The position numbers and the translations under genes are program-made. Positions 35,582-43,532 of a stretch of DNA of 64,000 nucleotides are shown piece after piece; position 1 is the stretch's first letter; every line of letters begins with the position of its first letter. This stretch comes from Flavobacteriales bacterium (lineage in GTDB: Bacteria > Bacteroidota > Bacteroidia > Flavobacteriales_D > Crocinitomicaceae): contig JABXHO010000086.1 in assembly GCA_013373595.1 (NCBI GenBank), positions 1-64,000 on the forward strand, in the 5' to 3' direction. The notes beneath the pieces were generated by a model. It was not told the DNA's origin. It saw only the letters and a program-made list of their open reading frames with translations, and ran no database searches.

Positions 35582-37765
35582 TTATTTCTTTTTGCTTTTG
35601 CGGCGTTTACACCAGCCTTTTTTGTCTTTCACTAGTGTCATTTCATCCACCAAATGATCTGCTCCTGCATATTTATCCATGATCCAAAGTACGTAGCGAA
35701 TATCTACAGTAATATTTCTACATCTATCCGCATCAAACATGAAGTCACTCATCGTACTTTCCCAAGAACGGTCAAAGTTCAACCCCATGAGGTTTCCTTC
35801 CGCGTCAATTACTGGAGATCCAGAATTCCCACCTGTTGTATGATTCGATCCTGTGAAACATACCCAAAGTTCTCCATCTTGGTCGTATCCACCGTAATCT
35901 TTGGACTCAGCCAACTCTCTAAAATCTGGCAATAGTTCAAAATCCGCTTCTCCTGTATTGTTCTTATCCAGAATTCCTTTCACGGTTGTGTGCTCCGTGT
36001 ACATCATTCCGTCGTGTGGTGCTGATCCTTCCAACTTACCGTAGGTAATTCTCATTGTTGAATTGGCATCTGCCCAATGCTTATCGTTCGGGAACATTTC
36101 CAATTTTCCTTCCACGTATACCTGTAATAGTTGATCCATTTTTCCATTGAATGCGCGCACTTGCGGAATCACTTGTTGGAAAAACTCTGTGCTCAAACCT
36201 TTCCACAACTTGTAAGCTGGATCATTCTTTTCGAAATCAGCTACCGTAGAATCCGATAAATTATTAAGGAAAGCATCAAAACGCGCTTCATTCACCAACA
36301 CTGATTTTGAATAGATCTCATCTGCCAACTGCTCAATCGTCATGTCATCCTTCAACAATGCGCTAAAGGCATCTCCTTGCATGAGGTTCAAGTATTCTTC
36401 TGTTGTTGCTAGAAAGATCATTCGGTCAACTTGTTCATCGTAATCTTTAAAGAATCTCTTCGCACTACTACGCAGCTTCTCTACTTCGAGGTCCAATTCT
36501 CCCAACTTCACAATTGCATCGTACTCCAAAATGAACTTTTCAATGTCGCGCGATCTTTTGAACGACTCAGCTCCAACATACATGTATTCTATTGCCATTC
36601 CGTAGGCAAAATCATATTGTTTGTACTCCTCTACCAATTTATTCATATCAGCAACAACAGTACTATACTTCATTTCCCATGTTGGATTTGTCGCTGCACG
36701 GTCATTGTAGCGTTTTTCACGATCCAATTTAATCTGAATTGCATTTACGGTTTGAAGTCCTCCGATTTGACCAATCCACTTTTTCCAACCATTGGCAATT
36801 CGCGCTTGCTTCGATGCATACTTGATCCGCAACAAATCAGATGCTCCCATCGCTGCGTCAATTACACCCAAAGACTGCTCACGCATTGCAATTCGCGCTG
36901 GACGCTCCATATCCATAATGTAACGTAGGTGATCAGAAGATAAATGTTGTTGTGTTGTTCCAGGGAAACCATATACCATTGTAAACTCGCCCGGAACACG
37001 ATCTTTCATGGATACAGGAAAGTAGTGAAGTGGCTTGTATGGTTTGTTATTTATATTGAACTCTGCTGGTTTGTTATCGGCGCCGGCATAAACGCGAAAT
37101 ACCGAAAAATCTCCCGTATGACGTGGCCAAACCCAGTTATCAGTGTCGCCTCCGAATTTTCCGATACTGCTTGGAGGAGCTCCTACCAAACGAACATCCT
37201 TGAAAACCTCCTGAACGATCATGTAATACTCATTTCCGTAATTGAACGGTTTGATATCCGCGATGTAATGTGTTCCTTCAGTAGCACGTGCGATGAGTTC
37301 TTCCATATTGGATTTCACCATTTTCGCGAAGTCTTCTCCAGACAAACCATCTGTTCCTGCAAATACCGCTTCGGTCATGTCTTCAATACGCACAATACGC
37401 GAAGCCGTCAACCCAGGGTTTGCCAACTCCTCGCCGAACGTTTTTGCCCAAAACCCATACTTGATGTAGTCATTATCGAGTGAAGAATGCGATTGTACTT
37501 GCGAATATCCACAATGGTGATTGGTCAATAACAACCCCTGATCCGAAACGAGTTCTGCTGTACATCCACCACCAAAGTGCATGATGGCATCTTTCATACT
37601 TGACTGGTTCACACTGTAGATATCTTCTGCCGACAATTTCATTCCCATTGCCTTCATGTCATCCTCAAACGCTGCAATCAACGAAGGAATCAACATTCCC
37701 TCTTCCGCTGATACCCGGAAGAGTGCAAACACCACAAATACTAACGCTACACTAATTTTTTTCAT
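35582..37765 (-). CDS. S46 dipeptidyl peptidase, DPP11-like (Asp/Glu-specific)
   Basis: A 727-residue exported serine peptidase that removes dipeptides from oligopeptides, giving asaccharolytic or protein-feeding bacteria usable dipeptides. The signal peptide covers residues 1-20 (ending VSA). The catalytic triad appears as His in TNHHCGYSQVQSH (about 84), Asp in WPRHTGDFSVFRVY and Ser648 in TGGNSGSPV. Arg666 in LNFDRSWE lies 18 residues after the Ser, exactly as Arg673 follows Ser655 in Porphyromonas gingivalis DPP11; DPP7 has Gly there. This points to Asp/Glu specificity at P1. The start at 37765 begins the signal peptide; the longer open frame upstream is not used. A perfect terminator follows the gene. 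Confidence 0.92.
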   Translation of the reverse strand: MKKISVALVFVVFALFRVSAEEGMLIPSLIAAFEDDMKAMGMKLSAEDIYSVNQSSMKDAIMHFGGGCTAELVSDQGLLLTNHHCGYSQVQSHSSLDNDYIKYGFWAKTFGEELANPGLTASRIVRIEDMTEAVFAGTDGLSGEDFAKMVKSNMEELIARATEGTHYIADIKPFNYGNEYYMIVQEVFKDVRLVGAPPSSIGKFGGDTDNWVWPRHTGDFSVFRVYAGADNKPAEFNINNKPYKPLHYFPVSMKDRVPGEFTMVYGFPGTTQQHLSSDHLRYIMDMERPARIAMREQSLGVIDAAMGASDLLRIKYASKQARIANGWKKWIGQIGGLQTVNAIQIKLDREKRYNDRAATNPTWEMKYSTVVADMNKLVEEYKQYDFAYGMAIEYMYVGAESFKRSRDIEKFILEYDAIVKLGELDLEVEKLRSSAKRFFKDYDEQVDRMIFLATTEEYLNLMQGDAFSALLKDDMTIEQLADEIYSKSVLVNEARFDAFLNNLSDSTVADFEKNDPAYKLWKGLSTEFFQQVIPQVRAFNGKMDQLLQVYVEGKLEMFPNDKHWADANSTMRITYGKLEGSAPHDGMMYTEHTTVKGILDKNNTGEADFELLPDFRELAESKDYGGYDQDGELWVCFTGSNHTTGGNSGSPVIDAEGNLMGLNFDRSWESTMSDFMFDADRCRNITVDIRYVLWIMDKYAGADHLVDEMTLVKDKKGWCKRRKSKKK

Positions 37766-37855
37766 ACCTGTTTTTTGATTGAGCCTAAAGATAGGAATTC
37801 GAATGGAGTTGAAGAATATGATGGCAGATGAATCCCCTGTAAACATCAATTTCTG

Positions 37856-37863
37856 TATTTTTG
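37856..37863 (+). promoter_or_regulatory. -7 promoter box, leaderless type
   Basis: TATTTTTG matches TAnnTTTG and ends four bases before the GTG at 37868, which supports that GTG as the start. Confidence 0.55.
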
Positions 37864-37867
37864 CAGT

Positions 37868-38521
37868 GTGGACACGCTTAATTTCATATTTCGACTCGGT
37901 GTAGTTTTTGCCATTTTCGGCTTCCTGTGGGGAATGATCGATATTGGGCTACGCTTACTTACTTCTGGACGACAACGTACACTTACGGAGACATACATCC
38001 TCAAAGCGGTGAAATACCTGCTACTTGTTGATGTTACTTTCCTCTTCTGTTTGGGCGATTTGAATTCGCACCTCATCGTGTTAAATCAGGTGGTTATGGC
38101 TGGTTTGGTCTTGCTCATGTATTTTGTTGGAAAACTCCAGAACTCACAGAACAGAGTTGCGATTTTCAAAATGATGGGTCGCGGTATTCCACAAGTTCCT
38201 CGCCCACAATTCAATCGAAAAGCAGAAGTTGGAGTGATTGTTGGAGCCATTGCGGTATTTGTCCTTTTTTGGTTCTATCCATGGTTGGCAACGAATGGAG
38301 CTTCTCGATGGTTTCGCGAAAGTATCTTAAGTATTGAGAAAGCCTTCTTTTTCGGATTCATCTTCAAGGTAATCGGTTTTTTCTTCATTCTGAGCATGCT
38401 CTTAAAAGTGATCAGCGGATTCACCTTTCTTCTAAGTGGAGGTAAGCCTCAAGGTCCAGATAACGGAATTGAGGACAACTTCAATGAAGATGATTTTGAC
38501 GACTACGAAGAAGTTGAATAA
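37868..38521 (+). CDS. membrane protein of unknown function
   Basis: A 217-residue protein starting with GTG. Four to five hydrophobic segments are visible, near residues 8-28, 47-63, 70-88, 120-140 and 160-190. The acidic C-terminal tail is DNFNEDDFDDYEEVE. The basic loops (SGRQR, NRKAEV) suggest the N-terminus is outside or in the membrane and the tail is cytoplasmic. No family motif is recognised. Its stop overlaps the 3' end of the convergent coaE by 19 bases. The promoter box ends four bases before the GTG, which makes the start credible. Confidence 0.7.
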   Translation: MDTLNFIFRLGVVFAIFGFLWGMIDIGLRLLTSGRQRTLTETYILKAVKYLLLVDVTFLFCLGDLNSHLIVLNQVVMAGLVLLMYFVGKLQNSQNRVAIFKMMGRGIPQVPRPQFNRKAEVGVIVGAIAVFVLFWFYPWLATNGASRWFRESILSIEKAFFFGFIFKVIGFFFILSMLLKVISGFTFLLSGGKPQGPDNGIEDNFNEDDFDDYEEVE

Positions 38522-39093
38522 TTCAGCATCGATTCGACCACTGATTCGATTTGCGTCAACACTTTGTCCGTATCTCCATTTTGGATCACCCAATTAGCCA
38601 ATGCTATTTTGCGATCATCCTTCCATTGGTTTTTCATTCGGTTGATGACATCTTCTCGAGAACACTGATCGCGTTTCATCACTCTTTCGATACGTGTTTC
38701 CTCTGGAGCCGTTACAAGTAAGATTCCATCAAAAGCCTTATACGCTTCCGTTTCGAAGAGTATTGCCGCTTCATTGAACACCAACTTGGAGGTAGATGCA
38801 TTGGCAAATTCCGTAAACTTTGCTCGTACGCGGGGATGAATTAATTGGTTCAGATGTTCTTTATCCTTTGGATTCGTAAAGATTTTTCCAGCTAGATACG
38901 CACGATTGAGTACACCTTTATCGAAGGCCTGCTCACCAAAATGAGCTACGATATCAGCCTGCAGCTGCCTATCATTCGCCATTAGCTCTTTCCCGACTTT
39001 ATCAGAATAGAAAACGGGGTACCCCATTGACTCAAGTACTTTGGCGACGGTACTCTTTCCTGAGCCAATACCACCCGTTAAGCCAATTGTCAT
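38503..39093 (-). CDS. coaE: dephospho-CoA kinase
   Basis: A 196-residue P-loop kinase that phosphorylates the ribose 3'-OH of dephospho-CoA, the last step of coenzyme A synthesis. The Walker A is TGGIGSGKST at residues 5-14, and the CoA-binding region with DKVGKEL and the IHPRVRAKF segment is present. The length is normal. It follows siaC-like and siaB-like genes, starting 3 bases after the siaC stop, and is co-transcribed with them. Confidence 0.95.
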   Translation of the reverse strand: MTIGLTGGIGSGKSTVAKVLESMGYPVFYSDKVGKELMANDRQLQADIVAHFGEQAFDKGVLNRAYLAGKIFTNPKDKEHLNQLIHPRVRAKFTEFANASTSKLVFNEAAILFETEAYKAFDGILLVTAPEETRIERVMKRDQCSREDVINRMKNQWKDDRKIALANWVIQNGDTDKVLTQIESVVESMLNYSTSS

Positions 39094-39096
39094 TTC

Positions 39097-39480
39097 TTAA
39101 ATTTCGTCGATTTCTACGATATTGAAGTCAAGTCCAACGATAGCTGCGTAATCCTCACCTGCTTCTTCCATGTCTTCATCATCCGTTTCGAAATACCAGT
39201 TGATTTTGACTTGCACACCATTATCATTGATTTTCTCAAGACGCTTGAAAAGGTCGAGAATACATTTAGAAGAAGATGTGTTAAAGTACTCCAGCTTCAT
39301 ATCAACTTGCGTAGCAGCTTTCGGAGACACTCCGTACTCATCCACCCAATCAATTAGTGGTTGAAAAAACTCTATCGAATTCTCTGGAATAGATCTTCCA
39401 CGCAATTCTAAAATCCCTGAACCGCTGTCGAAGCTTACAAATGGAGTTTTGGCTGACCCTTCAATGTGCAATTTTTCCAT
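39097..39480 (-). CDS. SiaC-like (DUF1987) regulatory phosphoprotein
   Basis: A 127-residue STAS-like protein of the DUF1987/SiaC family. In Pseudomonas, SiaC is phosphorylated by SiaB and dephosphorylated by SiaA, controlling a diguanylate cyclase. The conserved phosphoacceptor region reads LEYFNTSSSKCI (about 62-74). It begins 11 bases after the siaB-like gene, and coaE follows. No GGDEF partner is in the window, so the output here is unknown. A GAF-SpoIIE phosphatase at 60218-61453 is a candidate SiaA-type partner, though distant. Confidence 0.85.
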   Translation of the reverse strand: MEKLHIEGSAKTPFVSFDSGSGILELRGRSIPENSIEFFQPLIDWVDEYGVSPKAATQVDMKLEYFNTSSSKCILDLFKRLEKINDNGVQVKINWYFETDDEDMEEAGEDYAAIVGLDFNIVEIDEI

Positions 39481-39491
39481 AATTCAATTTA

Positions 39492-40043
39492 TTATTCAAT
39501 AACAATACTTAAACAGAAAAACGAATACTTATCGTCGACTTCGATAAACTCGTATCCTAATTCATTTTTTGATTTTCTAGCGATATCAATAATTCCTAAT
39601 CCAGCTGTTCCTTTCTTTGAAACGCTATTATGGAGCAGTCGCTGTTGATAAAGCTCTTTCAATTCTTTTTGATCAAGCTCGTTCACTAGAACTAGTTTTT
39701 TCTTAAGCTCATCAGTGCTTGATCTCGGAATATAATTTCCCGTAAGCACCAAAATTTTCTCATCCACATACTTGACCATAACAATGGCCGCATTCTTCGC
39801 TTCAACCATTGGAATTTCTGCTGCAGAAATATCGATATGATGGTACAAGTTTTGAAAGCATTCGACAAGCACGTTAAAAACGCGCTTTTTCATTTGCATG
39901 GGGATCGAGAGCTCGATCATTTTCGACTCCATGATGTGCAAAATAGATGTTAAGAGCTCGGCTGAGAACTCTCCTTTGAATGAGAGGATAACTTTTTCAT
40001 CCTCCATTCTTTGATAAAAATCATAAACATCTTTTAATGCCAT
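39492..40043 (-). CDS. SiaB-like protein kinase (DUF6272)
   Basis: A 183-residue GHKL-fold kinase of the SiaB type. The ATP-binding N-box helix is seen as RVFNVLVECFQNLYHH and the glycine-rich segment as GTAGLGIIDIARKS. SiaB phosphorylates SiaC on Ser/Thr, and the siaC-like gene is 11 bases downstream. The ATG at 40043 is chosen over the TTG five codons upstream, since that TTG sits inside the TATATTTG promoter box. Its output in this organism is unknown because no diguanylate cyclase is adjacent. Confidence 0.82.
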   Translation of the reverse strand: MALKDVYDFYQRMEDEKVILSFKGEFSAELLTSILHIMESKMIELSIPMQMKKRVFNVLVECFQNLYHHIDISAAEIPMVEAKNAAIVMVKYVDEKILVLTGNYIPRSSTDELKKKLVLVNELDQKELKELYQQRLLHNSVSKKGTAGLGIIDIARKSKNELGYEFIEVDDKYSFFCLSIVIE

Positions 40044-40055
40044 ATCGTCAAGAGC

Positions 40056-40063
40056 CAAATATA
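40056..40063 (-). promoter_or_regulatory. -7 promoter box for siaB-siaC-coaE
   Basis: The minus strand reads TATATTTG, matching TAnnTTTG, 12 bases before the ATG at 40043. A TTG lies 14 bases upstream, slightly too close for an ideal -33. Confidence 0.5.
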
Positions 40064-40230
40064 CAGATTCCTATTTACAAAACCCCGTGTTCGATTCGTA
40101 AAATATATTATCTTCTATAAACGTGACTGTCTGATCGTTAAATACTATTAAATCATCGATTAATTCACGCTATTTCGACCGAAAAAACACGATTTAAATA
40201 GGGGAGTGATTTCTCCTTCTCCAGACCCAC

Positions 40231-40250
40231 ACAACTTCCTCAAAAGTTGT
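40231..40250. promoter_or_regulatory. inverted repeat before the methyltransferase gene
   Basis: ACAACTT, a six-base spacer and AAGTTGT form a perfect 7-bp inverted repeat immediately upstream of the -7 box at 40252-40259. It could be an operator for a dimeric repressor or a stem in DNA; no regulator is known for it. Confidence 0.45.
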
Positions 40251-40251
40251 C

Positions 40252-40259
40252 TATCTTTG
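40252..40259 (+). promoter_or_regulatory. -7 promoter box, leaderless type, for the methyltransferase
   Basis: TATCTTTG matches TAnnTTTG and ends five bases before the ATG at 40265, so the transcript should begin at or next to the start codon. Confidence 0.55.
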
Positions 40260-40264
40260 CATTT

Positions 40265-41005
40265 ATGAATACGCAAAGCAAAGAATGGTTTGTTGATTGG
40301 TTTGATACACCTTATTATCACACGCTTTACAAGAATCGGGACCTTTCGGAGGCAAAGCAGTTTATTCAAGAACTCACGAAGCGACTTCCTCTCGAAAAAG
40401 GTGCACGTGTACTAGATTTGGCTTGCGGTAAGGGAAGACACGCAGTTACCCTTTCTGAATGTGGATTTGATGTACTCGGTGTAGACTTATCTGAGAACAG
40501 CATTCGCGAAGCCAAAAAATGGGAAAACCAAAACTTGGAATTTGCCGTTCACGACATGCGTGAGGTAATAGAAGGCGATCAGTTTGACGGCATTTTTAAT
40601 CTCTTTACTAGTTTCGGTTATTTCGATCGTATTGAGGACAACCAGCAGGTGATTCGATCCATTTCGCACATGCTTGTAAAAAATGGTTTGCTCATTCTTG
40701 ACTTTATGAATGTTCACAAAGTGCTTGCGAACCTGATTGCATCTGAAACGAAAACAGTTGATGGTATTACGTTCCATATCCAACGTCGATTTGATGGGAA
40801 ACACATTTTCAAGGATATTCAATTCGAAGCGGATGGCAAAAAACACGCCTATACTGAACGAGTGCAAGCCTTGGAATTGAGTGCCTTCACTTCGCTTTTA
40901 ACATCCGCCAATTTTCAGATTCTAAACACCTACGGAAGTATTGAATTTGAAGATTTCGATGAGATGAACTCAGACCGCTTACTAATTATTGCTCAATTGA
41001 ATTAA
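40265..41005 (+). CDS. class I SAM-dependent methyltransferase
   Basis: A 246-residue methyltransferase with the class I motif VLDLACGKGRHA (about 44-55), a GVDLSENSI acidic second strand and an FNLFTSFGYF active-site strand. No membrane segment is present. Substrate is unknown; relatives act on small molecules, lipids or proteins. The ATG at 40265 is preferred to the upstream TTG because of the tight promoter box. It is the first gene of an operon with the ZIP transporter and PAP2 phosphatase; the ZIP ATG overlaps its stop by one base. Confidence 0.85.
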   Translation: MNTQSKEWFVDWFDTPYYHTLYKNRDLSEAKQFIQELTKRLPLEKGARVLDLACGKGRHAVTLSECGFDVLGVDLSENSIREAKKWENQNLEFAVHDMREVIEGDQFDGIFNLFTSFGYFDRIEDNQQVIRSISHMLVKNGLLILDFMNVHKVLANLIASETKTVDGITFHIQRRFDGKHIFKDIQFEADGKKHAYTERVQALELSAFTSLLTSANFQILNTYGSIEFEDFDEMNSDRLLIIAQLN

Positions 41006-41736
41006 TGGAATTGATCATCACCATTTCTGCCCTGATTTTGTCCGTCCCTGTCGGAGGGCTTCTTGTTGCAGTATTAGATAAGAAGAATAACGATCATATC
41101 ATCAAGCTAATGCTCGCTTTTAGTGGTGGTTTTTTGCTGTCGTTAGCCTTCATCCACTTTATTCCTGAGCTGTATGAGCATAGCTCTGTGAAGATTGGTA
41201 TTTTCATACTTGTTGGATTCTTGGTTCAGCTTATACTTGAGTTCTTCTCAGGAGGTATTGAACATGGACACGTGCATTCAGTTCATGGCAAAGCGATTCC
41301 GATTACCTTAGTTGTTGCATTGAGCGTGCATGCCTTTTTGGAGGGAATTCCGCTTGGAACGCAATTAGCCGGAGCAGAAATTGCTACAACTCATCATCAT
41401 GGCTCAGAAAGTGGACTTCTAATGGGGATTTTATTGCATCGAATTCCAGTAGCTATCGCACTTTCTTCCGTGTTATTTGCTTCTACTATTTCTCGAGTTA
41501 AGGTATGGTTGATCCTCGGATCTTTTGCCTTAGTCACCCCGATCGGCTTACTATTGGGTTGGAGTTCAGTTGGCGAATTGGAATTCAACTTCGACATCAT
41601 CCTTGCAATTGTAGTCGGAATGTTCTTGCATATATCGACCACGATTATTTTTGAAACCAGCGAGAATCACAAATTCAATTTCATTAAATTACTCACCATT
41701 TTAGGAGGTACTGCTCTCGCTTTTCTCATTCATTGA
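41005..41736 (+). CDS. ZIP-family metal transporter
   Basis: A 243-residue polytopic membrane protein of the ZIP family, which imports Zn, Fe, Mn or Cd ions. About eight hydrophobic segments are visible. The His-rich loop HGHVHSVHGK and the TTHHHG segment flank the core helices, and the metal-binding helices read HAFLEGIPLG and HRIPVAIAL. Specificity cannot be assigned. It is translationally coupled to the methyltransferase upstream (TAATG) and followed 10 bases later by the PAP2 gene. Confidence 0.88.
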   Translation: MELIITISALILSVPVGGLLVAVLDKKNNDHIIKLMLAFSGGFLLSLAFIHFIPELYEHSSVKIGIFILVGFLVQLILEFFSGGIEHGHVHSVHGKAIPITLVVALSVHAFLEGIPLGTQLAGAEIATTHHHGSESGLLMGILLHRIPVAIALSSVLFASTISRVKVWLILGSFALVTPIGLLLGWSSVGELEFNFDIILAIVVGMFLHISTTIIFETSENHKFNFIKLLTILGGTALAFLIH

Positions 41737-41746
41737 TTCATTTTTT

Positions 41747-42421
41747 GTGAAAATAATTCATCCACATGTACGATTTTACTTGCTTACGGCAGCCGTATCG
41801 TTAATGGTGGGATGTATTCTGTTAATGCTTTCGGGGAAAGTTGAAGGACATTTGTTTGTCAACTCGATGCACACTCCGTTCTTGGATTTTTTCTTTACGT
41901 ATTTCACACATGTAGGCGGAGGTACGTTCGTGGTTGTTGGCTCAATCGCATTATCTATTCTTTCGTGGAAACGTTTCGGACCTTCCGTTCTCGCTTTAGG
42001 ACTTTTCAACCTGATCTTAGTAGCTGGTATTACGCAATCGTTGAAGCACCTTGTTTTTTCTGATGCATTACGACCTGTTGGTTTTATCGGAAGAAAATTT
42101 CTACATACCGTTCCTGGCGTTGAATTGCACACAAGCAACTCCTTTCCATCTGGACATACGGCAGCAGGTTTTGCCTTCTTCGCTTTTGTCGCTTTCTTGT
42201 ACGGTAAACGATGGTGGGCGCAGGTAGTATTTGCGCTAGCGGCTATCCTTGTTGGGTACTCTCGAATCTATCTTTCTCAACATTTTCTGGAAGATGCCGT
42301 TTTCGGCGGAACGATTGGACTCGTTTGTTTTGTGTTGAGTTATGTTTCGATCAGCAACCTAAAATTTGGCAAGGCATTGAAGCAAATCAACTTACGATCT
42401 TCAGAAACGTCTTCCACATGA
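41747..42421 (+). CDS. PAP2-family lipid phosphatase
   Basis: A 224-residue membrane phosphatase starting with GTG. The three PAP2 motifs are present as KHLVFSDALRP, PSGHTAAGF and SRIYLSQHFLEDAVFG, providing the catalytic His residues and Asp. About six helices are visible. Enzymes of this class remove phosphate from undecaprenyl pyrophosphate, phosphatidic acid or lipid A. Lying next to a polysaccharide locus, it may recycle undecaprenyl carrier. Its 3' end overlaps the convergent sugar transferase gene by 35 bases. Confidence 0.88.
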   Translation: MKIIHPHVRFYLLTAAVSLMVGCILLMLSGKVEGHLFVNSMHTPFLDFFFTYFTHVGGGTFVVVGSIALSILSWKRFGPSVLALGLFNLILVAGITQSLKHLVFSDALRPVGFIGRKFLHTVPGVELHTSNSFPSGHTAAGFAFFAFVAFLYGKRWWAQVVFALAAILVGYSRIYLSQHFLEDAVFGGTIGLVCFVLSYVSISNLKFGKALKQINLRSSETSST

Positions 42422-42974
42422 TTTGTAAGTCGTGACCAACGGTTGGGCGTTTCAAATACTTCTTATTCAATTCAATTTTCGCTGGCATGATTTCCTCAAT
42501 GTAGGTTTTTTGAGGATTGTCGGACTTCCCAAGCAATTCATTTTCCCGAAAGTACTCAAGGGAGGCGTAATCGGTAATTCCAGGTCGAACATTGAGGATT
42601 TCCATTTGCTCTTTGTCGTAGTAATCAACATACTCCTGAACTTCGGGACGCGGCCCAACAACACTCATTTGTCCTATCAATACATTTACAAATTGAGGAA
42701 ATTCATCGAGTTTGCTCTTGCGTAAAAAGTACCCAACCCGCGTAATTCTGCTATCACGCATCCCGACGGTTAGCTTCCCTGCTTTGTCTGCATTTTTGCG
42801 CATGGTTCGGAATTTCAACAATCCGAATGGCTTTCCATAACGTCCTACTCGCTCTTGGATGTAAAACACCCCTCCTCGACTTTCTACTAGAATTAAAATC
42901 GAAATGATTATTCCGAAAGGGAAAAATATGAGGAGTGCAATGATGGAGATGAATATATCGAAGAGACGTTTCAT
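42387..42974 (-). CDS. undecaprenyl-phosphate sugar (phospho)transferase
   Basis: A 195-residue bacterial sugar transferase of the WcaJ/PglC type. It has an N-terminal membrane helix (IALLIFFPFGIIISILILVE), then RVGRYGKPFGLLKFRTM, the LRKSKLDEFPQF and MSVVGPRPE block, and the C-terminal RPGITDYASLE motif. It lacks the extra N-terminal helices of WbaP-type enzymes, so it is a minimal (PglC-like) member. It attaches the first sugar phosphate to undecaprenyl phosphate and starts the repeat unit of the polysaccharide locus. Its gene has its own tight promoter box. Confidence 0.9.
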   Translation of the reverse strand: MKRLFDIFISIIALLIFFPFGIIISILILVESRGGVFYIQERVGRYGKPFGLLKFRTMRKNADKAGKLTVGMRDSRITRVGYFLRKSKLDEFPQFVNVLIGQMSVVGPRPEVQEYVDYYDKEQMEILNVRPGITDYASLEYFRENELLGKSDNPQKTYIEEIMPAKIELNKKYLKRPTVGHDLQIMWKTFLKIVS

Positions 42975-42979
42975 TGAGG

Positions 42980-42987
42980 CAAAGTTA
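42980..42987 (-). promoter_or_regulatory. -7 promoter box, leaderless type, for the sugar transferase
   Basis: The minus strand reads TAACTTTG, matching TAnnTTTG, ending five bases before the ATG at 42974. Confidence 0.55.
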
Positions 42988-43030
42988 GTTTAAAATTCTT
43001 TCGAATTGAGTTGCTGTTTCGATAATCTAT

Positions 43031-43046
43031 TTCGCAATATTGCGAA
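43031..43046. promoter_or_regulatory. perfect 16-bp palindrome, candidate operator
   Basis: TTCGCAATATTGCGAA is self-complementary over all 16 bases. It lies in the divergent space between the sugar transferase gene and the ArsR-type regulator gene, a usual place for an autoregulatory operator. It is 117 bases from the regulator ATG and 57 bases from the sugar-transferase start. Confidence 0.5.
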
Positions 43047-43064
43047 ATTGCAATATGCCCACAT

Positions 43065-43104
43065 TGCCATTTTGCCATTTTGCCATTTTGCCATTTTGCC
43101 ATTT
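43065..43104. repeat. 8-bp tandem repeat array
   Basis: Five exact copies of TGCCATTT, preceded by degenerate units with the same 8-base phase from about 43044. It lies between the palindrome and the ArsR-type gene. Copy number may vary by slippage. Confidence 0.85.
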
Positions 43105-43162
43105 TGCTTGCAAAAAAAATTAAAAGTCCCTAACTTCAAGTAAAACCTAACTTTTATCAACT

Positions 43163-43513
43163 ATGGGAAGTACAAAGAAATATTTCTACACTCAAAAGCA
43201 ACTTGAACTATCGGACATGTGCAAAGCACTTGGTCATCCTGCTCGAATTTCTATCGTTAAGATTTTGTCTGAGAATCGACAACTCAACTGTGATGGCATT
43301 TACAGTCAACTGAAGTTGTCCAAATCAACCATTTCACGACATTGCAAAGTTCTTCATGAAACTGGAATTATCGGTTACGAAGTAATCGGGAACAATTGCA
43401 TTTATCACCTCAACAATAATGTACTGGATAGAATCAACGAATTCATTGACAACATCAACATTTGTCCAATGCCCATAACCAATCAAGTGTATTATCCAGC
43501 GAGTCCTTCGTAA
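43163..43513 (+). CDS. ArsR-type winged-helix transcriptional regulator
   Basis: A 116-residue protein with an ArsR/SmtB-like fold: KALGHPARISIVKIL (about 21-35) is the usual N-terminal helix pair. The recognition helix region reads SKSTISRHCKVLHETGII, followed by a beta wing (YEVIGNNCIYHL). Cysteines occur at about 19, 41 and 58 and in the C-terminal NICPMP, but the classical metal-binding CVC motif is absent, so the signal may be redox or another ligand. It is divergent from the sugar transferase, and the intervening region has a perfect palindrome and a tandem repeat; control of the polysaccharide locus is plausible but unproven. Confidence 0.82.
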   Translation: MGSTKKYFYTQKQLELSDMCKALGHPARISIVKILSENRQLNCDGIYSQLKLSKSTISRHCKVLHETGIIGYEVIGNNCIYHLNNNVLDRINEFIDNINICPMPITNQVYYPASPS

Positions 43514-43532
43514 AGACGCAGGATACATGGAA

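Noticed and set aside
36944-37483. 179-codon frame antisense to the S46 peptidase gene
   Set aside because: It lies wholly inside a conserved gene on the other strand and shows no protein-like composition or motif.
43065-43104. CRISPR-like repetition
   Set aside because: The 8-bp units are contiguous with no spacers and there are no cas genes; it is a simple tandem repeat.
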